64,000 nucleotides of DNA from Enhydrobacter aerosaccus (GTDB taxonomy: Bacteria > Pseudomonadota > Alphaproteobacteria > Reyranellales > Reyranellaceae). The notes beneath the pieces are model-generated. The model worked only from the letters and a program-made list of their open reading frames with translations. It ran no database searches and was not told the origin of the DNA. A program made the position numbers and the translations under genes. The DNA is taken from contig NZ_FUWJ01000001.1 of NCBI RefSeq assembly GCF_900167455.1, positions 1,674,001-1,738,000 on the forward strand, read 5' to 3'. Shown here piece after piece: positions 8,740 to 15,588 of this stretch (its first letter is position 1; every line of letters begins with the position of its first letter).

Positions 8740-9105
8740 GGGCGGGCCTTCACAACCTAGGTTTCTTTCTTTCACTGCCAGCAACAGAATTTCAATCGGG
8801 TCTAGCCCAACTTGTTCGAAGCTTACCGATCGGTCTAGATCAGCGCTTTCCAATTCTTGCTTTCTTATTTTTGTGCGGACTCTTCTATTGGCTGGCCAGC
8901 CATGCAGGTCTAATTGAGATGCCTCTGTCAACACGGAGGTCGCAATGATTGTGTTCTCACCACGAATCACGATTACGATCAGCGGGCCGATCGGCGCCCC
9001 TATCATCCTTCTTTTGATCAAACTATCGGGGCTACTGTGATCTATGGACACGATGTCAAAGGCGGCCAGATCATCGTTAATGTCCAGGATCAGGAGCAAA
9101 GACAT
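8740..9105 (-). other. AT-richer segment with an open reading frame of unknown origin
   Basis: This stretch is clearly less GC-rich than the flanking genes. One minus-strand frame from ATG 9105 stays open through the whole segment and runs on antisense into the Bug gene (to 8599). Its part within the segment reads like protein (for example IGPLIVIVIRGENTIIATSV and LDPIEILLLAVKERN) but I recognise no family. It overlaps the end of the truncated methyltransferase gene. It may be the rest of a neighbouring restriction-modification gene cut at the island border, or chance. Confidence 0.3.
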
Positions 9106-9925
9106 CCATATCGGCGGTTTTGGGTTCTAGAAACCGAGTTGATTTTGGCTGCATTGTCCAATGATTAGGATGCACAGGGAACTTCGAAGGATCAGCCCCA
9201 AACTTGAAAAACACCGGCTTTTTTAGCCCGCCAATCACATCTCGAACAGTTGTCGCGCCGGTATGACATTTGCGAGGCCGCACTTCGATGTGATTTCTTC
9301 CAGCTCGAAGACCGGATAAGACGATTCGACGACGAGTCTGGGGCACTCCGAAATCCAAAGCGCACAGTTCTTTTTCTGTGACATCAAAGCCAAGTCTTTC
9401 AAGTCCTGAAACAAGCGCTTCGTATACTTTGGAATGCCGCTGATCTCGTATGCCCAGGACATTTTCGAACACAACGAATTCTACTGTATATCGAGTCTGT
9501 AGCTTCCTAACGATGCGAAGGTATAGTGAGGGTAGCTTATTCCGCGGATCGTTCGTTTGAGCTTGGGTATTCGCTCGCGAAAAGCCCTGGCAAGGCGGCC
9601 CGCCTATGACTCCTATGCGCTGTCCAACTGCAACAGTTTTACTTACGTATCTGAGGACACCTGCCGGCCCAAGTCGAAGAAGATCTTTTGCGTAAGACTT
9701 TGCTCTTGGAAAGTTTGCTTTATGCGTCATCACAGCGGCTTCAGACGAGTCGATCGCGAGGCCAATTTTAAAGCCGGCTTGCTTGAAGCCTAGGTCCAGT
9801 CCACCAGCGCCGGCGAAGAGGCTCACAATTTCGATGTTGTGGCAGGGGGATGGAGCTTTCACAACTTTAGGTGCGACTTCCATCGGCCCGTCCTCAGCGG
9901 AAGGCTCATAAATGTCGCGACGCAT
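9077..9925 (-). pseudogene. C5 cytosine DNA methyltransferase, 3'-truncated
   Basis: N-terminal catalytic half of a DNA (cytosine-5) methyltransferase. Motif I (SLFAGAGGLDLG, about 35-46), motif IV with the catalytic cysteine (GGPPCQGFSRAN, about 108-119), motif VI (FENV, about 152) and motif VIII (QTRRR, about 196) are intact. The reading ends about 20 residues after HPNHWTMQPKSTRF (about 254-267), so the C-terminal part with motifs IX and X, about 90 residues in relatives, is missing. It was not found in the other frames. Start ATG 9925 has GGAAGAG upstream. Low GC and isolation suggest a transferred, decayed restriction-modification gene; activity is unlikely. Confidence 0.8.
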
Positions 9926-10020
9926 CTCTAGTTCTCTTCCAGTTTTGTATTGTTCGTGCTCCCCATACAACCGTTAGTTATCATGAATTCTTGGCTACAG
10001 AAACCGACAATACTCAAGCC

Positions 10021-11143
10021 TTAGGCCGCTTCCTTATCCTTACCCTCGCCCACGCGCGCCGCGAGCGACGCCGCCATGAACTCGTCGAGGTCGCCGTCGA
10101 GCACCTTCTGCGGGTCGGAGCGTTCGACGTTGGTGCGCAGGTCCTTCACCATCTGGTAGGGCTGCAGCACGTAGGAGCGGATCTGGTGGCCCCAGCCGAT
10201 GTCGGTCTTGTTGGCCTCCGCCTCCAGCCGCTCGGCCTCGCGCTTCTGCAGCTCCACCTCGTAGAGGCGCGCCTTCAGCATCTGGATCGCCTTGGCGCGG
10301 TTCTGGTGCTGCGAGCGTTCCTGCTGCACCGCCACGGCGATGCCGGTCGGGATGTGGGTGATGCGCACCGCCGAATCGGTCTTGTTGACGTGCTGGCCGC
10401 CGGCGCCCGAGGCGCGGTAGGTGTCGACTCGCAGGTCCTTGTCGACAAGCTCGATCTCGATGTTGTCGTCCACCTCGGGATAGACCCACACCGAGGCGAA
10501 GCTGGTCTGGCGCCGCGCGTTGCCGTCGAACGGGCTGATGCGCACCAGCCGGTGCACGCCCGATTCGGTCTTCAGCCAGCCATAGGCGTTGTGGCCCTCG
10601 ACCTTGAAGGCGCACGACTTGATGCCCGCCTCCTCGCCCGCGCTCTCCTCGAGCCAGCTCACCTTGAAGCCGCGCCGCTCGGCCCAGCGCGTGTACATGC
10701 GGGCCAGCATCTCGGCCCAGTCCTGGGCCTCGGTGCCGCCGGCGCCGGCATTGATCTCGACATAGGCGTTGTTGGCATCGGCCTCGCCGGAGAGCAGCGT
10801 CTCCAGCCGCGCCTGGCGGGCCTCCTCGCCGGCGACGCGCAGGGCGGCCTCGGCGTCGGCGATCATGGCCTCGTCCTTCTCGGCCTCGGCCATCTCGATC
10901 AGGCCGACATTGTCGTCGACCGCGGCGCGCAGGCGCTTGATGGTGGCGATGGCGACTTCGAGCTTCTGCCGCTCCTTCATGACCGCCTGGGCTTCCTTGG
11001 CGTCGTTCCAGAGCGCCGGATCCTCGGCGCGCGCGTTCAGCTCGTCGAGACGGACGACCGCACGGTCGTAGTCAAAGACGCCTCCTCAGGAGTTCCAGCG
11101 ACTCCTCGATCTGGCTCACCATCGCCTGGGCTTCGGCACGCAT
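10021..11143 (-). CDS. prfB: Peptide chain release factor 2 (programmed +1 frameshift)
   Basis: RF2 releases peptides at UGA and UAA codons. The gene is read as 11143-11075 joined to 11073-10021, giving 373 residues. The first 23 codons end in AGG AGG CGT CTT followed by an in-frame TGA C; slipping one base at CTT gives ...[17 protein letters not shown] and continues into the main frame. The AGGAGG Shine-Dalgarno-like element 3 nt before CTT TGA C is the classic RF2 autoregulatory slip site. The main frame holds the SPF codon-recognition motif ([10 protein letters not shown], about 204) and GGQ ([15 protein letters not shown], about 249). It lies downstream of amidase and PBP1A. Confidence 0.95.
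11066..11090 (-). promoter_or_regulatory. prfB programmed frameshift site
   Basis: On the minus strand the order is AGGAGG (11086-11081), CGT, CTT (11077-11075), TGA (11074-11072), C. The 3-nt spacing between the internal Shine-Dalgarno and the slippery CTT-T matches the known RF2 signal. Low RF2 slows termination at the TGA and favours the +1 shift. Confidence 0.95.
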
Positions 11144-11352
11144 CGCTCTACTCTCTTTCCTGTGTCCGGGGCCTGTGTCCTGCGCCGCTGTCCGGGAGGC
11201 TCCCCCTCACCCGCCCTCTCCCCCTCCGGGGGAGAGGAGGAAGACGGCGGGAGGGGTCTAGGGACAAACGCGCCGGACCGTCAAGCGCCGCCTCGATGTC
11301 ATCCCGGGAACCGTGCCCATCGCAAGGTTCCGCGCCCCCAAAAGACCCGCAT

Positions 11353-11559
11353 CCCCAAAGAACCGTGTCATCCCGACCGCAGGGAGGGATCTCGTCTTCT
11401 TCCCCAAAGAACTGTGTCATCCCGAATCGCGCGCGGTAACCTGCGCGCTCAAGTGAGGGATCTCGTCTTCTTCCCCAAAGAACCCTGTCATCCCGAACGG
11501 AGTGAGGGATCTCGTGGCAGGCGCCGATCAGGGATCCCTCCCTGCGGTCGGGATGACAC
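11353..11559. repeat. Three tandem CCCCAAAGAAC...GTCATCCCGA repeats plus inverted copy
   Basis: Three imperfect units begin CCCCAAAGAACCGTGTCATC, CCCCAAAGAACTGTGTCATC and CCCCAAAGAACCCTGTCATC near 11353, 11403 and 11473. Each ends in GAGGGATCTCGT; the middle one carries extra GC-rich sequence. The first unit's 26 bp at 11365-11390 recurs as a perfect reverse complement at 11534-11559. This is a REP-like intergenic repeat cluster, with no coding content I can support. Confidence 0.8.
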
Positions 11560-11626
11560 AAGAGCGCCACTGGAGTGGCGCGCTCCGATGAGCCTCGGGG
11601 GAGCGCGCCACTCCAGTGGCGCTCTT
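11560..11626. repeat. Perfect 26-bp inverted repeat, REP-like hairpin
   Basis: Arms at 11560-11585 and 11601-11626 are exact reverse complements with a 15-nt loop. Each arm is itself palindromic (GCGCCACT-GG-AGTGGCGC). A diverged relative follows at about 11638-11666 (GCGCAACTCCGGTTGTGCGC then TCCGATGAGC), sharing the GCGCTCCGATGAGC tail. It could act as a strong bidirectional terminator for PBP1A or as a target of REP-associated transposases. Confidence 0.8.
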
Positions 11627-11746
11627 GAATCATGACGGCGCAACTCCGGTTGTGCGCTCCGATGAGCTGCCCTCTGGCGCCGGTGGAGAGGAAGTCCTCA
11701 CCCTGAGGAGCGGCCGCAGGCCGCGTCTCGAAGGGTGAGCGAGCGC

Positions 11747-14227
11747 TCAGTATGTCTCGCCGGTACCGGTCAGGGTTGGGCGCGGGCCGCCGCCGCCGGC
11801 GACGGAGCCGCCTTCGGAGGGGTCGACGCCGGAGATCGCGGCGGAGCCGTCGAGCACCTGCTGGTTGTCGCCGGTGGGTTCGGTGCCGGGCTTGAAGGCC
11901 TCGTCGATCGCCTGCGGGTCGCCCGGATAGGTCGGCTGGCCGGTATCGTGGTTGACGCGCACGATGCGCAGGCCGGGCGGGATGCGGAACGGCACCGGCG
12001 GCTTGTCCTTGTAGACCACCTTGGCGATGCGCTCGTAGATCGGCGCGGCGGTGAAGCTGCCCTGCTCGCTGCGGCCCAGCGTGCGCGGCTCGTCGAAGCC
12101 GACATAGATGCCGATGGTGAGATCGGGCGTCGAACCCAGGAACCAGGTGTCCTTCGAATCATTGGTGGTGCCGGTCTTGCCGGCGATCGGCCGGCCGAGC
12201 GCGGCGAGCTGGGCGGCGGTGCCGCGCGTCGTCACGCCCAGCATCATGTTCACGACCTGGTAGACCGAGGCCGGATCGTGGAACGGCTTGCGCGGATCGA
12301 CGATGCGCGGCGGCTTGGGCTTCTGGCCGGCGGCCGCCTCGCCGCAGCCCTCGCAGACGCGCGGCTCGTGGCGATAGATGGTCTTGCCGTCGCGATCCTG
12401 CACGCGATCGATCAGGCTGGGCGTGATCTCGTGCGCGCCGTTGGCCAGCATGGCGTGCGCCATGGTCATGCGCAGCAGCGTGGTGTCGACGGCGCCCAGC
12501 GCCATCGGCAGATAGGCGCCCATGTTGTCGGCGATGCCGAATTCCTTGGCGACATCGACCACGCGCTTCATGCCGATCTGCTGCGCCATGCGCACCGTCA
12601 TGAGGTTGCGCGACAGTTCGAGGCCGCGGCGCACGGTAGCCGGGCCCAGCGATTCCTCGTTCTGGTAGTTGCCGGGCCGCCAGATCGGCTGGCCGTGGCC
12701 GGGGTCGTATTCGAACGGCGCGTCGAGCACCAGGGTCGAGGGCGTGATGCCGGCATCCATCGCCGCCAGATAGACGAACGGCTTGAACGACGAGCCGGGC
12801 TGGCGCTGCGCCTGCACCGCGCGGTTGAACTGGCTCATGCCGTAGGACCAGCCGCCCGACATGGCGAGGATGCGGCCGGTCTGCGGCTCCATCACCACCA
12901 CGGCGCCGTTGACGTTCGGCACCTGGCGCAGGGCATAGGTATTGGCCGGATAGGGCTTGTTGTTGGCGCCCTTCTCCACCTTCTCGACCACGATCACGTC
13001 ACCGACGCTGACGACGTTGGCGGGACGGCCGGGATAGCCGCCGACATTCTGCTCGGGCAGCGTCGGGCGCGCCCACTGCATCTCGGCGAACGGCACCGTG
13101 CCCTCACCGTTGTCGGGCAGGCCGCCGATCTGCACCTGCTGCGGCTCGACCTTGGTGACGACGGCGAGCTGCCAGGTCGGCGGGCCGTAGAGCGGGCGGC
13201 GCTGCTGGATGCGCGCGAACTCCTCCTGCCAGTTGGTGCTCATGTCGGCGATCCTGGCGTAGGGTCCGCGCCAGCCGTGGCGGCGGTCGTAATCGATCAG
13301 CCCGGCCCGCAGCGCCTTGTCGGCGACTTCCTGGATCGCCGGATCGAGCGAGGTCATGACCGTGAGGCCGCCTTCATAGAGGCCCTTGTCGCCATAGGCC
13401 GACAGCAGGTTGCGGCGCGCCTCCTCGGCGAAGAAGTCGGCGCTCACGACCTCAGTCGGGCCGCGCTTGCGGTATTGCAGCTTCTCGGCCTTGGCGGCCT
13501 GCTCCTCGGCGGCGGTGATGTAGCCATCGTCGCGCATGCGGGCCAGCACGTAGTCGCGCCGGGCGTAGGCGTCCTTCTCGTTGCGGACGATGTTGTAGCG
13601 ATTGGGGGCCTTGGGCAGCGCGGCGAGATAGGCCATCTCCGACAGGCTGAGCTCGCCCAGCGAGCGGTCGAAGTAGTTGAGCGCGGCGGAGGCGACGCCG
13701 TAGTTGCCGGAGCCGAGATAGATCTCGTTGAGATAGAGCTCGAGGATGCGATCCTTGGAATAGGTCTCCTCGATGCGGAAGGCCAGGATGGCCTCGCGGA
13801 TCTTGCGCGCGAGCGTCGCCTGGTTGGAGAGCAGGAAGTTCTTGGCCACCTGCTGGGTGATGCCCGAGGCGCCTTCCGGCCGCTTGCCGGGATTGGCGAG
13901 GTCGGTGATGGCGGCGCGGATCATGCCGATCACGTCGACGCCGGGATGGCTGTAGAAGCGCTGGTCCTCGGCCGCGACGAAGGCCTCGAGCAGGCGCTTG
14001 GGCATGGCGGCGACCGGCACGAAGATGCGCTTTTCCTTGGCGTACTCGGCCAGCAGGCGGCCATCCGAGGCGTAGAGGCGCGATACGGTGGGCGGCTGGT
14101 AGTCGGCCAGCTGCTTGTGGTCGGGCAGGCCGTGGCTGAAATGCCAGAACAGGCCGGCCACGGTGCCGACGCCGACGATCAGCCCGGCGACGCAGAAGGC
14201 CAGCAGAATTTTGACGAGGCGAGTCAC
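11747..14227 (-). CDS. mrcA: Penicillin-binding protein 1A
   Basis: Bifunctional class A PBP (826 residues) that polymerises and cross-links peptidoglycan. An N-terminal membrane anchor (about 5-30) precedes the GT51 glycosyltransferase domain with EDQRFYSHPGVD (catalytic Glu about 87), GASGITQQVAKN and LELYLNEIYLG. The transpeptidase domain has SSFKPF (nucleophile Ser about 480), SRNLM (SxN, about 545) and KTGTT (about 684). The tail (about 780-826) is Gly/Pro-rich and disordered. It follows the amidase gene by 72 bp and precedes prfB, an arrangement familiar in alphaproteobacteria, so wall synthesis and hydrolysis are co-transcribed. Confidence 0.95.
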   Translation of the reverse strand: MTRLVKILLAFCVAGLIVGVGTVAGLFWHFSHGLPDHKQLADYQPPTVSRLYASDGRLLAEYAKEKRIFVPVAAMPKRLLEAFVAAEDQRFYSHPGVDVIGMIRAAITDLANPGKRPEGASGITQQVAKNFLLSNQATLARKIREAILAFRIEETYSKDRILELYLNEIYLGSGNYGVASAALNYFDRSLGELSLSEMAYLAALPKAPNRYNIVRNEKDAYARRDYVLARMRDDGYITAAEEQAAKAEKLQYRKRGPTEVVSADFFAEEARRNLLSAYGDKGLYEGGLTVMTSLDPAIQEVADKALRAGLIDYDRRHGWRGPYARIADMSTNWQEEFARIQQRRPLYGPPTWQLAVVTKVEPQQVQIGGLPDNGEGTVPFAEMQWARPTLPEQNVGGYPGRPANVVSVGDVIVVEKVEKGANNKPYPANTYALRQVPNVNGAVVVMEPQTGRILAMSGGWSYGMSQFNRAVQAQRQPGSSFKPFVYLAAMDAGITPSTLVLDAPFEYDPGHGQPIWRPGNYQNEESLGPATVRRGLELSRNLMTVRMAQQIGMKRVVDVAKEFGIADNMGAYLPMALGAVDTTLLRMTMAHAMLANGAHEITPSLIDRVQDRDGKTIYRHEPRVCEGCGEAAAGQKPKPPRIVDPRKPFHDPASVYQVVNMMLGVTTRGTAAQLAALGRPIAGKTGTTNDSKDTWFLGSTPDLTIGIYVGFDEPRTLGRSEQGSFTAAPIYERIAKVVYKDKPPVPFRIPPGLRIVRVNHDTGQPTYPGDPQAIDEAFKPGTEPTGDNQQVLDGSAAISGVDPSEGGSVAGGGGPRPTLTGTGETY

Positions 14228-14299
14228 GGTTACCTTAGTACAGGGCTTTGCCGTCGGTTCAAGGGCGCGGCGGATGGGGCCGAGGATAGTCGGGGCGAG

Positions 14300-15127
14300 T
14301 TACGCCTTTCTTGTGGCAGAACCCGCGCCGAAATAGGCATCGATCGAGGCGCGCAGCGCCCGGCCCAGCGCCACCTGGTGCTGCTGCACCGTCAGGAGCT
14401 TCTCGTCGTAGCGATTGGACAGATAGCCCAGTTCTACCAGGGCGGCCGGGATGTCGGGCGAGGTCAGGACGGCGAAGCCCGCCTCGCGGTGGGTGCGTGG
14501 CAGCAGGCGCACGCCGCTGCGGCCGAAGGTATGGACGATGGTGTCGGCGAAGCGGCGCGAATCGTTGCCGGTGCCGCGCTGGGCCATGGCGACCAGGGTC
14601 TTGGTGACGCTATCGTCGGGCTGGGCGCCGAGCCGCATGCCGGCGAACATGTCGCGATTCTCGCGCGCCGCCAGGGCGGCGGCCTCGCGGTCGCTGGCCT
14701 CCTCCGAGATGGTGTAGACCGAGGCGCCGCGCACGTCGGGATCGGGGTGGGAATCGGCGTGGATCGACAGGAACAGGTCGGCCTTGGCCGCCTCGGCCCG
14801 CGCCACCCGCTCACGCAAGGGCACGAAGCTGTCGCCGGCGCGGGTCAGCAGGACGCGGTAGCGGCCGCCCTGCTGCAACTGCTGCTGCAGGCCGCGCGCC
14901 ACGGCGATCACCACCCGCTTCTCCTGGGTGCCGCCGACGCCCAGCGCGCCGGGATCGGCGCCGCCATGGCCGGGATCGAGCATAATGGTCTTGGGCCTGG
15001 GCGGGACCGGGATCGGCAGGCGGCTTTTCTTCACCGCGGGCGAGGCCAAGCTCGATTTTGCCCCCATAGCGACCGCTCCCAGAGCCAGGGAAGCGGCGAA
15101 CAGAGCGCGACGGCGAACGACGATCAT
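14300..15127 (-). CDS. N-acetylmuramoyl-L-alanine amidase (AmiC-type)
   Basis: Zinc amidase_3 enzyme of 275 residues that cleaves the amide bond between MurNAc and the stem peptide in the periplasm. A twin-arginine-like leader (VVRRRALFAASLALG) is followed by the catalytic core: MLDPGHGGADPGALG (zinc His, about 48-62), FLSIHADSHPDPDVRG (zinc His, about 112-127) and PAALVELGYLSNRYDE (catalytic Glu, about 225-240). The AMIN domain of E. coli AmiC is absent, leaving only leader plus catalytic domain. ATG 15127 is preferred over a TTG nine bases upstream. It is divergent from rne and upstream of PBP1A. Confidence 0.9.
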   Translation of the reverse strand: MIVVRRRALFAASLALGAVAMGAKSSLASPAVKKSRLPIPVPPRPKTIMLDPGHGGADPGALGVGGTQEKRVVIAVARGLQQQLQQGGRYRVLLTRAGDSFVPLRERVARAEAAKADLFLSIHADSHPDPDVRGASVYTISEEASDREAAALAARENRDMFAGMRLGAQPDDSVTKTLVAMAQRGTGNDSRRFADTIVHTFGRSGVRLLPRTHREAGFAVLTSPDIPAALVELGYLSNRYDEKLLTVQQHQVALGRALRASIDAYFGAGSATRKA

Positions 15128-15588
15128 TGGCGCCAAGTCCGGGGCAGAGGGGCGGCATTCTTATGGCAGTTTCTTAAAGCAATATATGAGGATACGAATA
15201 ATTTCAAGGTTTTTCAGTCAGTTATGGCTTGTTTTAAAGAACATCAAGGTTTGGGTTGTCGGTCCATTTGGAACCCCGTATGTTGCGTTCCGCGAGCAGT
15301 CGCCGTCGTTCGAAGCGCCCTCCCGAGGAGGCCGCGCTCCGACGGCAGTCACCGCCGGGTCGCCTTTTCTACAAGGTAGGTTCGCGGGATTGTCAGGTAG
15401 GCGGTGGCTATTAGGAAACCTCGAGGTCGGCAGGACCCAGTTCGGTCCGGCGATGCGATGCTTCCCCGTCTTGGCCGGTTGTCGGCCGTTCGACGGGTCG
15501 ATGGCGCACCGTCCCCCTCGCGCCAGAGAGGCGGCCTGGCCGCTGGTCGCTCGCGCCGGTCGAAACCAGGTCCCTCGGGAGCGAGCCC
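15128..15588. promoter_or_regulatory. rne / amidase intergenic region with long rne leader
   Basis: The 461 bp between the divergent amidase and rne genes contains no gene I can support. The amidase-proximal half (15160-15260) is AT-richer, with runs such as TTTTAAAG, and is the likely promoter zone. The rne-proximal half is GC-rich and could be a long structured 5' leader. rne mRNAs are known to be autoregulated through their leaders in enterobacteria; that is only an analogy here. Confidence 0.45.

Noticed and set aside
11353..11559. Possible CRISPR array from spaced repeats
   Set aside because: Units are few, unequal in spacing and contain inverted copies; there are no cas genes nearby and no uniform spacers.
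11735..15379. Very long open frame on the plus strand antisense to PBP1A and the amidase
   Set aside because: It is the codon-position shadow of high-GC genes on the other strand. PBP1A and amidase motifs are unmistakable on the minus strand.
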